Below the pieces are notes generated by a model that searched no databases, was not told the DNA's origin, and saw nothing but the letters and a program-made list of their open reading frames with translations. Shown here in pieces: positions 47,841-57,530 of a stretch of 64,000 nt of DNA (position 1 is the first letter of the stretch; each line of letters opens with the position of its first letter). The position numbers were made by a program, and so were the translations under genes. Source of the stretch: Xenorhabdus nematophila ATCC 19061 (GTDB lineage Bacteria; Pseudomonadota; Gammaproteobacteria; Enterobacterales; Enterobacteriaceae). Location: NCBI RefSeq assembly GCF_000252955.1, contig NC_014228.1, positions 930,001 through 994,000 of the forward strand, read 5' to 3'.

Positions 47841-47872
47841 TACGATATTGCTTAATATGCATTAATATCGTA
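47841..47872 (+). promoter_or_regulatory. argO upstream dyad, candidate ArgP site
   Basis: TACGATATT (47841-47849) and AATATCGTA (47864-47872) are perfect 9-bp inverted repeats separated by 14 AT-rich bases centred on ATGCAT, about 30 bases before argO. In E. coli the LysR-type regulator ArgP activates argO from a similar dyad, and argP lies nearby in this window. The assignment to ArgP is inference. Confidence 0.55.
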
Positions 47873-47902
47873 ATTAATTGAATAATTATTAGGAATATTT
47901 GT

Positions 47903-48526
47903 ATGTTATTGACCTTGATCCAAGGGTTTTTCCTCAGTGCCGCAATGATTCTTCCACTTGGCCCGCAAAATGTATTTGTCATGCAACAGGGGAGCAGAAA
48001 ACAGTTTCATCTCATGAGTGCTGCATTATGCTCCACGAGTGATGCCCTGCTCATGATGGCAGGGGTATTTGGCGGAAGTGCTTTACTCGGCCAGTCAACA
48101 TTTTTGTTGCAAGCAGTCACATGGGGAGGTGTTGCTTTTTTACTCTGGTATGGATGGGACGCTTTTAGAACTGCATTGTCGGGAGAAATTGAGCTTGCCA
48201 GCGCTAAAAATATTAGTCAGAGCCGCTGGCGGGTCATCATGACATTATTCGCCGTGACGTGGCTGAATCCCCATGTTTATCTGGACACTTTTGTTGTCCT
48301 GGGAAGCATAGGAAGCCAATTACCCATCGATCATAGACTGTGGTTTACCATTGGAGCCATAACAGCATCAATCAGTTGGTTTTTTGCATTATCATTTTTG
48401 TCTGCGTGGTGTTCACCTGTGCTTAATCAGCCAAGATCACAACGTATCATCAATATTTTTGTTGGTTGTGTGATGTGGTATATCGCCTGGGGATTAATGA
48501 AACAGGGTTTACAGATTTTTCACTGA
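47903..48526 (+). CDS. argO: Arginine exporter ArgO, LysE family
   Basis: ArgO exports arginine (and canavanine) across the inner membrane. The 207 residues (E. coli 211) show the LysE-family start [30 protein letters not shown], the [18 protein letters not shown] motif and about six membrane segments, ending [24 protein letters not shown] lies before the ATG. E. coli argO responds to ArgP and Lrp; a dyad suited to ArgP lies upstream here. Confidence 0.95.
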   Translation: MLLTLIQGFFLSAAMILPLGPQNVFVMQQGSRKQFHLMSAALCSTSDALLMMAGVFGGSALLGQSTFLLQAVTWGGVAFLLWYGWDAFRTALSGEIELASAKNISQSRWRVIMTLFAVTWLNPHVYLDTFVVLGSIGSQLPIDHRLWFTIGAITASISWFFALSFLSAWCSPVLNQPRSQRIINIFVGCVMWYIAWGLMKQGLQIFH

Positions 48527-48609
48527 TCTCAATACTTCCCATAGATAGTGTGCTAATGTTTCTGAAAGTACCTCATTAGTGTAAATTTGCTGTATTTGAA
48601 GGAGGTTTT

Positions 48610-49344
48610 GTGAAACGTAAATTACGGGTCTTGGCCGCAATGCTGGCCTTGGGAAGTCTGTCTGGTATGACAGCTTCTGCTGCTGAATTGCCATCTGTTC
48701 CACATATTTCTACTTCTGGTAACGCAATAATCAAAGCGGCACCGGATATGGCCACGTTGACGATCAATGTAAGTGAGACGCAAAAGAGCGCAGCAGATGC
48801 GAAGAAAAAAGTGGATGAACGCGTCGCGAAATATTTTGATTTTCTGAAAAATAACGGCATCGAAAAGAAAGATATTGATGCTGCTAATTTAAGTACCCAG
48901 CCAGAATATCAATATGAACAAAAAACCGGTAAATCAACGATGACAGGTTATAGAGCATCGCGCTCAGTTGAAGTTAAAGTTTATAAGTTAGATCAATTGA
49001 ATGCGTTATTGGATGGCGCGCTGAAAGCAGGATTGAATGAAATCAGTTCCATTCAGTTCAGTGTTGATAATCCACAACGTTATCGCGATCAAGTCAGACA
49101 AAAAGCGATTGAAAATGCTATTCAGCAGGCCGCTGCACTGGCAAAAGGGTTTAATAGTAAGTTAGGGCCTGTATATAGCATTAATTACCGTGCCCCTGAA
49201 GCTATGCCAACACCAATAAGTCGCTTGAAATTCCAGGCAGCTCTGATGGCAGCACCTGCTTCAGATTCCGCTAGTGAAACTTATGAGCCACAGAGCATAG
49301 AATTTTCTGATAATGTCGATGCTGTTTTTGAATTACAACGTTAA
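48610..49344 (+). CDS. yggE: SIMPL-domain periplasmic protein YggE (GTG start)
   Basis: YggE is a periplasmic or outer-membrane-associated SIMPL (DUF541) protein linked to oxidative stress tolerance; its mechanism is unknown. From GTG 48610, with GGAGG four bases upstream, it has 244 residues and a signal peptide ending about TASAAE. The SIMPL core has [57 protein letters not shown] and LGPVYSINY. The 3' end overlaps the convergent argP by four bases. Confidence 0.92.
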   Translation: MKRKLRVLAAMLALGSLSGMTASAAELPSVPHISTSGNAIIKAAPDMATLTINVSETQKSAADAKKKVDERVAKYFDFLKNNGIEKKDIDAANLSTQPEYQYEQKTGKSTMTGYRASRSVEVKVYKLDQLNALLDGALKAGLNEISSIQFSVDNPQRYRDQVRQKAIENAIQQAAALAKGFNSKLGPVYSINYRAPEAMPTPISRLKFQAALMAAPASDSASETYEPQSIEFSDNVDAVFELQR

Positions 49345-50246
49345 TGAGTATCATCTTCCTGGCGTAATATCTGACGTCCTAGTTTTAATAGGGCGTCAGT
49401 GACTTTTTTCATTGTTCCGCTTTCCGGAGCAAAACGATGCCAATAAAGCATGCGGCGTTGGTATAGACCCGGTGTCAAATCCATGAGTGTACCGGCTTGT
49501 AGTGCTTTGTCGATTTGTAAGTGAGGGATCATGCAACAAGTAGAACCCTGTTTCGCTAATTGAACAAAAGCTTCAGATGAATTCACTATATGGCAGGGAA
49601 CGCTGCCCGGTGATAAATCGAAATTCTGTTGTAAAAATGCTTGGTGCATATCATCCAAATGATCAAATGCAACAGCAGGCGCTTTCAGTAATGCTGAGCG
49701 CGTAACTCCATTGGGGAAAAAGCGCTCTGCAAATGCGGGGGAAGCAACAAACAAATAATCAAGGGCACCTAATTTATCAACCAAGCAGCTTGGTAAAGGT
49801 TGAGATTGGATACTGATTGCTCCAACAACTTCTCCGCGCCGCAAGCGTTCTTGAGTCCGGGTTTCATCTTCCACCTGAATATTCAACCGAATAGGTAAAT
49901 CGGACAAAACGGGATGAAGGGCCGGTAAAAGCCACGTAGCCAAACTGTCCGCGTTTACTGCGAGAGAGAGTAAGAGTGGGATGTCATTACCATTTTCATC
50001 TCCGAGCCACTGCGCTTCCAGCAATTCTACCTGATGTAATAGCGCGAGCAATTTTTGCCCTTGCTCTGTGGGGCGAGGAGGAACGGTACGAACCAAGAGT
50101 GGTTGACCAAACAAATTTTCTAATTGTTTGATGCGTTGGGATACCGCTGATTGGGTGATACAAAGTTTCTGTGCCGCCCGCTCGAAACCACGTTCTCGGA
50201 TTACGGCATCCAGTGCTTGCAGAGATCGGTAATCAGGACGTTTCAT
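49341..50246 (-). CDS. argP: LysR-type regulator ArgP (IciA)
   Basis: ArgP activates argO and other lysine/arginine-responsive genes. The 301 residues (E. coli 297) begin [20 protein letters not shown], with the helix-turn-helix [20 protein letters not shown], then the effector domain ([65 protein letters not shown]). It lies two genes from its target argO, opposite in strand, and divergent from rpiA. Confidence 0.97.
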   Translation of the reverse strand: MKRPDYRSLQALDAVIRERGFERAAQKLCITQSAVSQRIKQLENLFGQPLLVRTVPPRPTEQGQKLLALLHQVELLEAQWLGDENGNDIPLLLSLAVNADSLATWLLPALHPVLSDLPIRLNIQVEDETRTQERLRRGEVVGAISIQSQPLPSCLVDKLGALDYLFVASPAFAERFFPNGVTRSALLKAPAVAFDHLDDMHQAFLQQNFDLSPGSVPCHIVNSSEAFVQLAKQGSTCCMIPHLQIDKALQAGTLMDLTPGLYQRRMLYWHRFAPESGTMKKVTDALLKLGRQILRQEDDTH

Positions 50247-50310
50247 TGAAAATAAAATTCTCCGTTTTTTGCGCTTTTTATGGGGGGTTTTTTGAGGCTA
50301 AGTGGTTTAA

Positions 50311-50360
50311 ATGACACTATGGTGATTTAAATAGCATTATGTGGCCTGAGTAGCACTATG
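50311..50360. repeat. Three ~20-bp direct repeats before rpiA
   Basis: ATGACACTATG (50311), ATAGCATTATG (50331) and GTAGCACTATG (50350) repeat at 20- and 19-bp steps, about two helical turns, in the argP-rpiA gap. Same-face spacing suggests a protein-binding array, but the binder is unknown and the copies are short. Confidence 0.5.
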
Positions 50361-50444
50361 CCATATTTTTTCGTGGGATGAGGTAATATTGTTTATACTG
50401 GCCGTCAGATTTTTCCTTGTAACTGATTATAGGCTGTGATTGAT

Positions 50445-51104
50445 ATGACTCAGGATGAACTGAAAAAAGCAGTGGGCTGGGCGGCATTGGAATACGTAAA
50501 ACCAGACACAATCGTAGGGGTTGGTACAGGTTCAACGGCAGCGCATTTTATTGATGCGTTAGGGACTATCAAAGATAAAATTAAAGGTACGGTGTCTAGT
50601 TCAGAAGCATCGACTGAGAAATTGAAAAGTCTTGGCATTCCTGTATTTGACTGCAATGATGTTGACACTTTGGATATTTACGTCGATGGTGCTGATGAAA
50701 TCAACGGGCAGATGCAAATGATCAAAGGGGGTGGTGCAGCATTAACCCGAGAAAAAGTCATTGCTGCTCTTGCAAAGAAATTTATCTGTATTATTGATGC
50801 TTCTAAACAAGTCGATGTGTTGGGTAAATTTCCCCTGCCGGTTGAGGTTATCCCAATGGCACGTGCCTATGTTGCTCGTGAGCTGGTGAAATTGGGCGGA
50901 ACGCCAGTCTATCGTGAAAATGTGGTGACGGATAACGGTAATGATATTCTGGATGTTCATAATCTTTCTATCGTTGACGCTATTGAATTAGAAAATAAAG
51001 TTAATGGGATCATGGGTGTGGTCACCGTCGGACTTTTTGCCAATCGAGGTGCCAATGTCGTGCTGATTGGGACTAAGGATGGTGTTAGGACGCTCACGGA
51101 GTAA
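50445..51104 (+). CDS. rpiA: Ribose-5-phosphate isomerase A
   Basis: RpiA interconverts ribose 5-phosphate and ribulose 5-phosphate in the pentose phosphate pathway. From ATG 50445 ([20 protein letters not shown]) it has 219 residues, the same as E. coli; a GTG at 50436 would add three. Motifs: [57 protein letters not shown] and [13 protein letters not shown]. It is followed by a terminator and then serA. Confidence 0.96.
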   Translation: MTQDELKKAVGWAALEYVKPDTIVGVGTGSTAAHFIDALGTIKDKIKGTVSSSEASTEKLKSLGIPVFDCNDVDTLDIYVDGADEINGQMQMIKGGGAALTREKVIAALAKKFICIIDASKQVDVLGKFPLPVEVIPMARAYVARELVKLGGTPVYRENVVTDNGNDILDVHNLSIVDAIELENKVNGIMGVVTVGLFANRGANVVLIGTKDGVRTLTE

Positions 51105-51111
51105 TCATTTA

Positions 51112-51145
51112 TTGAGGACAGATTATTCTGTCCTCAAAATATTTT
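51112..51145 (+). terminator. Terminator after rpiA
   Basis: TTGAGGACAGA (51112-51122) and TCTGTCCTCAA (51127-51137) form a perfect 11-bp stem with a TTAT loop, followed by AATATTTT. Confidence 0.85.
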
Positions 51146-51170
51146 CGTTTTTATTCAAAAATGAAAATTT

Positions 51171-51186
51171 GGTGATATATATCACA
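51171..51186 (+). promoter_or_regulatory. CRP-like site upstream of serA
   Basis: GGTGATATATATCACA contains the perfect palindrome GTGA-TATATA-TCAC, one base from the CRP consensus TGTGA-N6-TCACA. E. coli serA is known to respond to CRP and Lrp. The site is about 320 bases before the serA ATG because an ERIC element lies between. Confidence 0.65.
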
Positions 51187-51354
51187 TTGTTGCCTAAAAA
51201 AACCTCAAAATCCTGTTTTTATTCTGTAACGAATTATTTTACTTTGCATAACAACCTATTTACTGTTGCTTATTCTGTGATATACGCAATCGGTTGTATT
51301 GCTGTTATCGTTTTTTTTGTTATTTTGATGGAATCTATCGGCGTTATGAAAGTG

Positions 51355-51484
51355 ATACCTAATGGCTTTCGAATTATAGCGCGACAGCAAGAGAGCGAAT
51401 CCGCAGAAGCATAGTTTAACTATGTGTCTGGAGTAGTGAGTGAGCGTAGTTAATAAAGCTATAGCTTGAAAGACGAAGGGTATA
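51355..51484 (+). repeat. ERIC (IRU) element in the serA leader
   Basis: About 130 bp matching ERIC in order: left end ATACCTAATGGCTTTCGAAT, then GCGAATCC, the central palindrome CATAGTTTAACTATG, TGAGTGAGCGTAG, and the right end GCTTGAAAGACGAAGGGTATA. It ends 20 bases before the serA ATG, so serA mRNA from an upstream promoter would carry its folded form. Confidence 0.85.
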
Positions 51485-51504
51485 AGAACAACTAGGGCGG
51501 ACAA

Positions 51505-52746
51505 ATGGTTAAGGTATCTTTAGAGAAGGATAAAATTAAATTTCTGCTACTGGAAGGTGTTCATCAAAGCACAGTAGACAATTTGAAAGCGGCTGGATAC
51601 AGCAATATCGAATATCATAAAGGAGCACTGGAGCCAGAAGAGTTAAAAGAAGCGATTCGTGATGCTCGCTTTGTGGGAATTCGTTCGCGAACCCAGTTGA
51701 CCGAAGAAATTTTCGCAGCCGCAGAAAAGTTGGTTGCAGTGGGGTGTTTTTGTATTGGCACTAATCAGGTCGATCTGAACGCTGCCGCAAAACGCGGTAT
51801 TCCTGTCTTTAATGCACCATTTTCCAATACCCGTTCGGTGGCTGAAATGGTATTGGGTGAGCTGTTATTATTGTTGCGCCGTATTCCTGAGGCGAACGCG
51901 AAAGCACACAATGGCGTATGGAATAAACAGGCAAGCGGTTGTTATGAAGCCCGCGGAAAAAAATTAGGTATTATTGGCTACGGTCATATTGGTACACAGT
52001 TAGGTATTTTGGCTGAGAGTATCGGTCTGAATGTTTATTTCTATGATATTGAACATAAATTACCATTGGGTAACGCACAACAAGTTCATCATTTATCTGA
52101 ACTGTTGAATATGAGTGATGTTGTGAGTCTGCATGTTCCTGAAACAAATACAACCAAGAATATGATTGGGGCAACAGAGTTAGAGTTGATGAAACCCGGC
52201 TCAATCTTGATTAACGCATCACGTGGCACTGTAGTGGATATTTCTGCATTGAGTGAAGCATTGGAAATTGGGCATCTTGCTGGTGCTGCGCTTGATGTAT
52301 TCCCGGTGGAACCAGCAACAAACGGTGAACCTTTCATCTCTCCGTTAAGTAAATTTGATAATGTACTGTTGACACCTCATATCGGGGGCTCAACTCAAGA
52401 AGCTCAGCAAAATATCGGTTATGAAGTCGCGGGCAAGTTAGTCAAATATTCTGATAACGGTTCTACATTGTCAGCGGTCAATTTTCCCGAAGTTTCACTG
52501 CCTGTCCATGACAAGGATACTAACCGATTGCTGCATATCCATGAAAACCGCCCTGGCATTTTAACTAACATCAACCGAGTTTTCACTGATCAAGAAATCA
52601 ATATTGAAGCGCAATATTTGCGGACTGAAGGTGATATTGGTTATGTGGTAATTGATATTACGACACAAAATCCAGCCCAGGCTGAATTGGTATTGCAACA
52701 ATTGAAAGCTGTACCCGGCACAATTCGTTCTCGTCTACTTTACTGA
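51505..52746 (+). CDS. serA: D-3-phosphoglycerate dehydrogenase
   Basis: SerA oxidises 3-phosphoglycerate in the first step of serine synthesis and is inhibited by serine. The 413 residues (E. coli 410) have the substrate domain, the NAD fold KLGIIGYGHIGTQLGILAES, PFSNTRSVAEMVLGELLLL, the active-site LLTPHIGGSTQEAQQNIGYE and a C-terminal ACT domain (LLHIHENRPGILTNINRVF to IRSRLLY). Serine from this gene feeds glycine, which the gcv genes in this window degrade. AGGGCGGA precedes the ATG. Confidence 0.97.
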   Translation: MVKVSLEKDKIKFLLLEGVHQSTVDNLKAAGYSNIEYHKGALEPEELKEAIRDARFVGIRSRTQLTEEIFAAAEKLVAVGCFCIGTNQVDLNAAAKRGIPVFNAPFSNTRSVAEMVLGELLLLLRRIPEANAKAHNGVWNKQASGCYEARGKKLGIIGYGHIGTQLGILAESIGLNVYFYDIEHKLPLGNAQQVHHLSELLNMSDVVSLHVPETNTTKNMIGATELELMKPGSILINASRGTVVDISALSEALEIGHLAGAALDVFPVEPATNGEPFISPLSKFDNVLLTPHIGGSTQEAQQNIGYEVAGKLVKYSDNGSTLSAVNFPEVSLPVHDKDTNRLLHIHENRPGILTNINRVFTDQEINIEAQYLRTEGDIGYVVIDITTQNPAQAELVLQQLKAVPGTIRSRLLY

Positions 52747-52763
52747 TAAAAGAAGCGGAACCG

Positions 52764-52801
52764 ATTAAAAAAACAGGGGTATTGTATTTTAATACCCCTG
52801 T
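52764..52801. terminator. Terminator between convergent serA and fau
   Basis: ACAGGGGTATT (52773-52783) pairs perfectly with AATACCCCTGT (52791-52801). The A7 run before the stem gives a T tract for transcription on -, so it is best suited to end fau; it may also act on serA. Confidence 0.85.
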
Positions 52802-52816
52802 TGATCAGTTAAAGAT

Positions 52817-53428
52817 TTATACCCATAGCCATGTTTTTTCAGGTGTAATGATCTCTGGCAGGGGAATATCCCAGCTTGCGCTAGGTAATGTCTCGACTAA
52901 TTGAAAATCGTGCGCTAGCCCAATAGGGTAGAAATTTTGTTGTTGCCATTTTGCGAGCGTTCTATCGTAGAACCCTCCGCCCATGCCTAAACGTTGCCCC
53001 GTACCATCAAAAGCCACAAGGGGAATGAACATAATATCGAGTTCAGAGATGGGTAAAACCTGCCGGATATCCAACGCGGGTTCTTCTATATTAAAATGGT
53101 TTTTAATAAGAGGAGTATCAGTCTGGTAACGAAGAAACAGTAAGTGATGCGGGCTGAAAGGGTGCAATATTGGCAAGTAAACCTGTTTGTTTTGTTGCCA
53201 GAGCTGTTGAATCAATGGACGTGTATCTAATTCTCCATCAAAGGATAGATACAGCGCAATTTTGTCAGCTTGCTGAACTTTAGGATGAGCGATGACTCGT
53301 TGAGCGGCTTGTCGGGCTAATTGCGATTGTTGTTCAGGAGGCAAATTTTGACGCAATTGTCGGAGCTTTTTTCTAATAGATTTTCGTAGAGATAAAGAAT
53401 GAGAAGATAAAAAGGGATCTGATTGCAT
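52817..53428 (-). CDS. fau: 5-formyltetrahydrofolate cyclo-ligase
   Basis: This enzyme (YgfA) converts 5-formyl-THF to 5,10-methenyl-THF with ATP. The 203-residue protein has the N-terminal basic helix RKSIRKKLRQLRQNLPPEQQ, ALYLSFDGELDTRPLI, and the signature IPLVAFDGTGQRLGMGGGFYDRTL. It follows 6S RNA on -, the standard ssrS-fau arrangement in enterobacteria, so it is probably transcribed by read-through from ssrS. Its folate role fits with the gcv genes further along. Confidence 0.93.
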   Translation of the reverse strand: MQSDPFLSSHSLSLRKSIRKKLRQLRQNLPPEQQSQLARQAAQRVIAHPKVQQADKIALYLSFDGELDTRPLIQQLWQQNKQVYLPILHPFSPHHLLFLRYQTDTPLIKNHFNIEEPALDIRQVLPISELDIMFIPLVAFDGTGQRLGMGGGFYDRTLAKWQQQNFYPIGLAHDFQLVETLPSASWDIPLPEIITPEKTWLWV

Positions 53429-53487
53429 GATACCTGCCCACGATTATATGAAAGGATGCAGAAAAGGATACAAAACAGATAAAATAG

Positions 53488-53671
53488 GGGTTCTCCAAGA
53501 TGCCGTTGCAGGTGGTAACCCTTGAACCCTTGGTTCAAGGTGAACGCAGTGTCGCTTCTATTAGGCTTCTTGGTCTAGCCAAGCATGCTCACAAGAAACA
53601 GAGCACCACATTCTATAGAGATGAAATATCGGCTCAGGGGACTTACCTGCTGACGAACACCTCAGAGAAAT
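53488..53671 (-). ncRNA. ssrS: 6S RNA
   Basis: 6S RNA mimics an open promoter and traps sigma-70 RNA polymerase in stationary phase. Read on -, the 184-base gene begins ATTTCTCTGAGGTGTTCG and ends TCTTGGAGAACCC, pairing as the closing stem. Conserved blocks AAGTCCCCTGAGCCGATATTT, GAATGTGGTGCTC, GTGAGCATGCTTGG and CACCTTGAACCAAGGGTTCA match E. coli in order. It lies between zapA and fau, as in E. coli. Ends were placed by alignment from memory and may be off by a few bases. Confidence 0.95.
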
Positions 53672-53830
53672 TTTTTGCTGCTTAAACCACCTAAATAGGC
53701 TTTAAGCAACGCTATGAAGCCTATTGTATGGAACTAAATGAAGAAAGCAACTGCTTATATTAATCTAGAGTGACTACTGACTGTTTTATCAACAAAGTTT
53801 AGTTTGTTGACTTATTGGTGAGCAGGAACA

Positions 53831-54136
53831 TCAGGTAATTTTACCTTGTTCTAACAATGCGTTTTCAATGGACTGCTGGAGCATTTTTATTTTTTGTTCC
53901 ATATTGTAAGCATAATCACGGGTTTTCGTTTTTTCCTGTGCTAACTCGTGACAGACATTCAGTGCCACAATAAAAACCAGCTGCTCAGTATTAGTCACTC
54001 TGGTGCGTTCTTTGAGGTTATGCAAACGCTGATCAAGTTCCTCAGCTGCAGATTGTAATGCTTCTATCTGCTCTGGTGGACAATTGACACGTAATGATCG
54101 CCCAAAAATCTGAATATCTACTGGTTGTGCAGACAT
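53831..54136 (-). CDS. zapA: Z-ring associated protein ZapA
   Basis: ZapA cross-links FtsZ filaments at midcell. The start is at 54136 ([19 protein letters not shown]), with AGGAAGG upstream; the frame stays open further upstream but only this start fits the family. The 101 residues (E. coli 109) have the globular N-terminal domain, [20 protein letters not shown] and a C-terminal coiled coil ([19 protein letters not shown]). The tail is about eight residues shorter than in E. coli. It is divergent from ygfB and upstream of ssrS. Confidence 0.95.
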   Translation of the reverse strand: MSAQPVDIQIFGRSLRVNCPPEQIEALQSAAEELDQRLHNLKERTRVTNTEQLVFIVALNVCHELAQEKTKTRDYAYNMEQKIKMLQQSIENALLEQGKIT

Positions 54137-54365
54137 GACACCTTCCTGATTTATTACTGCGCCGATACCTTGATTTTGACTGATACCCTTTATCTTAAAG
54201 TCTATTGGGTACAACGTTAATTCTGGTATAAAAACAAGGCCGACACCAATCATTACTGTACAATACCAAAAGCCCCCTCTTATATCGATGTGTGCTGTCT
54301 GGTATAGCGACTCCCCTTGATGGTAGCATAGCACAAACTTATATCGCCAACGATGATCAATATAC

Positions 54366-54944
54366 ATGTCTATACAAAACTCATTACCTAATTATCAATC
54401 ATTTGATGAAATTTTGCACCAACAGTCCGTTGCGCTGACAGCAGCAGAAATGCACGGCTTAATCAGTGGATTACTATGTGGCGGAAATCATGATAGTAGC
54501 TGGCAAACTCTGGTGCACGATCTTGCCAATGATGGGCTGGCTTTTTCTCAGGTTTTATCTCAGCCGCTCAGAGAATTGTACGAAACAACATTTGAGTCAC
54601 TGGATGACAGCAATTTCTCGTTTAATTTACTGCTTCCTGATGAAGAGGCTTGTGTTTTTGAATGCGCAGATGCGTTGGCGGGATGGGTGAATCACTTTTT
54701 ACTGGGATTAGGTGTCGCGAATCCAAAATTGACAGAAAAACCAGAAATTAAGGAAATTGTCACTGATTTACGTAACATCGGTATGCTGGGTTATGACGAA
54801 AGCGAAGATCAGGAAGAATTATCTCAGGCTCTTGAAGAAGTCATGGAATATGTGCGAGTGGCAGTTCAGCTTTGCTACATTGCTTTTGTCACGCCCAAAA
54901 ATTCAAATAGTACAAAAACAGATGAAAAGCCAACGTTGCACTAA
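54366..54944 (+). CDS. ygfB: YgfB/YecA family protein
   Basis: YgfB is a conserved UPF0149 protein of unclear function in enterics, always found next to pepP. The 192 residues begin [20 protein letters not shown] and include [57 protein letters not shown] and the C-terminal KPTLH, as in E. coli. It is the first gene of a ygfB-pepP-ubiH-ubiI run. Confidence 0.94.
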   Translation: MSIQNSLPNYQSFDEILHQQSVALTAAEMHGLISGLLCGGNHDSSWQTLVHDLANDGLAFSQVLSQPLRELYETTFESLDDSNFSFNLLLPDEEACVFECADALAGWVNHFLLGLGVANPKLTEKPEIKEIVTDLRNIGMLGYDESEDQEELSQALEEVMEYVRVAVQLCYIAFVTPKNSNSTKTDEKPTLH

Positions 54945-54989
54945 CTTGGCGATAATCAACTAAATAATAATTAAATCGCAGGAGAGGGT

Positions 54990-56306
54990 ATGACTAAACA
55001 AGAATATTTATCCCGTCGTCAGGCATTATTGTCGAAAATGGCACCGGCCAGTGCAGCTATTATTTTTTCTGCCCCGCCTGCGACACGTAATTCAGATTGC
55101 GAATATCCTTATCGTCAACACAGTGATTTTCTGTACTTGACCGGTTTCAGTGAGCCGGAATCAGTTCTGATACTGATTAAAAGTGATGAAACTCATAATC
55201 ATAGTGTGTTGTTTAATCGTGTTCGAGATTTGACTGCGGAAATTTGGTTTGGTCGTCGTCTTGGGCAAGAAGCTGCTTTGGAAAAATTAGGCGTGGATCG
55301 CGCTCTGACATTTGATGCTCTCAATGAGCAGCTTTATTTATTGTTAAATGGCTTGGAAGTGGTCTACCACGCTCAAGGTGAGTTTGAATACGCAGATAAT
55401 GTGGTATTCAGCGCGCTGGATAAACTACGTAAGAATAGTCGCCGTAATTTTAAAGCCCCGTCGGTCTTGGCGGATTGGCGCCCGTGGCTGCATGAAATGC
55501 GCCTGTTCAAGTCGGAAGCCGAACTGGAAATCATGCGTAGAGCAGGGAAAATCAGTGCGCAAGCGCATACAAGAGCGATGCAGGTTTGCCATCCAGATAT
55601 GTTTGAGTATCAACTTGAAGCTGAAATTCATCATGAATTTACCCGTCAGGGTGCCCGTTATCCTGCTTATAACACTATCATTGGTGCGGGAGAAAATGCC
55701 TGTATCCTGCATTACACTGAAAATGAACGTCGGATGAAAGACGGTGATTTAGTGTTGATTGATGCCGGATGTGAATATGAAGGATATGCGGGTGATATTA
55801 CGCGGACATTCCCGGTCAGTGGTAAGTTCACGCGTCCCCAGCGTGAAATTTATGACATTGTTCTAGAATCCATCAATGTTGCTCTTGAACTTTATAAACC
55901 GGGTACCAGCATCAGCAAAGTGACTGAGCAGGTTGTGCGCGTTATGGTTGAAGGATTGGTAAAACTGGGAATTATACACGGTGAAGTTGAACAATTGATC
56001 GAGACCAATGCGTATCGTCAATTTTTCATGCATGGTTTGAGCCATTGGTTAGGGCTGGACGTACATGACGTGGGGCATTATGGTGTCGATCGTGACAGGA
56101 TACTGAAACCCGGCATGGTGTTAACTGTGGAACCCGGGCTTTATATTGCGCCGGATGCGGATGTTCCGCAGGAATACCGAGGTATCGGCATTCGCATTGA
56201 AGATGACATCGTGATTACGGAAACAGGGAATGAAAACCTGACAGAGTATGTTGTGAAAGATCCGGATGAAATAGAAGCGCTGATGGCGCAGGCAAGACAG
56301 AGTTAA
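54990..56306 (+). CDS. pepP: Xaa-Pro aminopeptidase P
   Basis: PepP removes N-terminal residues preceding proline and uses two Mn ions. The 438 residues (E. coli 441) have the N-terminal creatinase-like domain (YPYRQHSDFLYLTGFSEPES, VRDLTAEIWFGRRLG) and the pita-bread catalytic domain with metal ligands in LVLIDAGCEYEGYAGDITRTFP, FMHGLSHWLGLDVHDVG, VLTVEPGLYIAP and GIGIRIEDDIVIT. It lies before ubiH, as in E. coli, with 24 bases between. Confidence 0.97.
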   Translation: MTKQEYLSRRQALLSKMAPASAAIIFSAPPATRNSDCEYPYRQHSDFLYLTGFSEPESVLILIKSDETHNHSVLFNRVRDLTAEIWFGRRLGQEAALEKLGVDRALTFDALNEQLYLLLNGLEVVYHAQGEFEYADNVVFSALDKLRKNSRRNFKAPSVLADWRPWLHEMRLFKSEAELEIMRRAGKISAQAHTRAMQVCHPDMFEYQLEAEIHHEFTRQGARYPAYNTIIGAGENACILHYTENERRMKDGDLVLIDAGCEYEGYAGDITRTFPVSGKFTRPQREIYDIVLESINVALELYKPGTSISKVTEQVVRVMVEGLVKLGIIHGEVEQLIETNAYRQFFMHGLSHWLGLDVHDVGHYGVDRDRILKPGMVLTVEPGLYIAPDADVPQEYRGIGIRIEDDIVITETGNENLTEYVVKDPDEIEALMAQARQS

Positions 56307-56330
56307 AGTTTCAGTAATCAGGAAGTGATA

Positions 56331-57518
56331 ATGAACGTGATTATCGTAGGCGGGGGAATGACAGGTGTGACCTTGGCACTGGCTATTTCTTCGTTGAGCA
56401 GGGGACAGTTGCAGGTCTCCTTGGTAGAAGCAGCAGAACCCACTCAGGTACATCTTGGTTTTGATGCAAGAGCCATTGCTTTGGCTGATGGTACATGCCA
56501 GCGCCTGAATCAGATAGGTGTATGGCCGGCACTGAAACAATGTGTCACTCCAATAACTCACGTTCATGTTAGCGACCGCGGTCATAGCGGTTTCGTCAAC
56601 ATCCGTGCGGATGACTATCATATTCCGGCATTGGGTAATGTGATGGAATTACATGATGCCGGAACTCATCTATTTGATTTATCAAAACAGTCGCCGAATA
56701 TCAAACTTTATTGTCCGGCGAAAGTAAATTCCATTGAGCGTTTGGCGAATTCAGTCACAGTGACGCTGAATAGTGGTGAAAAACTGACAGGCGCATTGCT
56801 GGTGGCTGCGGATGGTAGCCATTCCGCGATAGCTCAGGCGTGCCATATTTCATATCAACGGCAATCTTACGATCAGGTAGCGATTATCGCTAATGTTCTG
56901 ACTTCTGAACATCCGCAAGGAAGCGCATTTGAGCGCTTTACTAAAAATGGGCCGTTGGCACTATTGCCGATGTCTGGAGGGCGTAGCTCACTGGTCTGGT
57001 GTCACCCACTGGAAAAGCAATCAGAAATCAATAGCTGGGATCAGCATGAATTCCTCCGGCACTTACAAAAAGCGTTTGGCTGGCGTTTAGGCAAAATGCT
57101 GGAAACCGGCCAGCGGCACAGCTATCCCCTGGCTTTATCGACAGCCAGCAAGCAGGTCAGCCATCGTTTGGCGTTGGTAGGCAATGCGTCCCAAACGTTA
57201 CACCCGATTGCAGGACAAGGGTTTAATTTAGGAATGCGTGACGTTATGGCGTTGGCGCAGATTATTTCGGCAGCGGCAATTTCAGGGCTGGATATTGGCA
57301 GCTATAACGTATTGGCTCAATATCAGCAGCAACGCGATACAGATCGTGAAACAACTATTGGTATTACAGACGGATTGGTCAGGCTCTTTGCCAATGACTA
57401 TTGGCCGTTAAAAATCGGGCGTAGTCTTGGCCTGATGACAATGGAAACATTACCGCCGATGCGGGATCTACTTGCCCGGCAGACATTGGGCTGGGTTGCT
57501 CCACCATTGGTAGATTAA
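56331..57518 (+). CDS. ubiH: 2-octaprenyl-6-methoxyphenol hydroxylase UbiH
   Basis: UbiH is an FAD monooxygenase of aerobic ubiquinone synthesis, part of the cytoplasmic Ubi complex. From ATG 56331, with AGGAAG at good spacing, it has 395 residues (E. coli 392). A GTG at 56325 was set aside. The N-terminal FAD fold is NVIIVGGGMTGVTLALAIS; GALLVAADGSHSAI is the DG motif, and RLALVGNASQTLHPIAGQG plus FNLGMRDVMAL is the GD motif region. ubiI follows after 12 bases. Confidence 0.96.
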   Translation: MNVIIVGGGMTGVTLALAISSLSRGQLQVSLVEAAEPTQVHLGFDARAIALADGTCQRLNQIGVWPALKQCVTPITHVHVSDRGHSGFVNIRADDYHIPALGNVMELHDAGTHLFDLSKQSPNIKLYCPAKVNSIERLANSVTVTLNSGEKLTGALLVAADGSHSAIAQACHISYQRQSYDQVAIIANVLTSEHPQGSAFERFTKNGPLALLPMSGGRSSLVWCHPLEKQSEINSWDQHEFLRHLQKAFGWRLGKMLETGQRHSYPLALSTASKQVSHRLALVGNASQTLHPIAGQGFNLGMRDVMALAQIISAAAISGLDIGSYNVLAQYQQQRDTDRETTIGITDGLVRLFANDYWPLKIGRSLGLMTMETLPPMRDLLARQTLGWVAPPLVD

Positions 57519-57530
57519 GAGGAAAAAAAC

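Noticed and set aside
51067..51414. 115-codon open frame between rpiA and serA
   Set aside because: It starts inside rpiA in another frame, passes through the rpiA terminator and ends inside the ERIC element.
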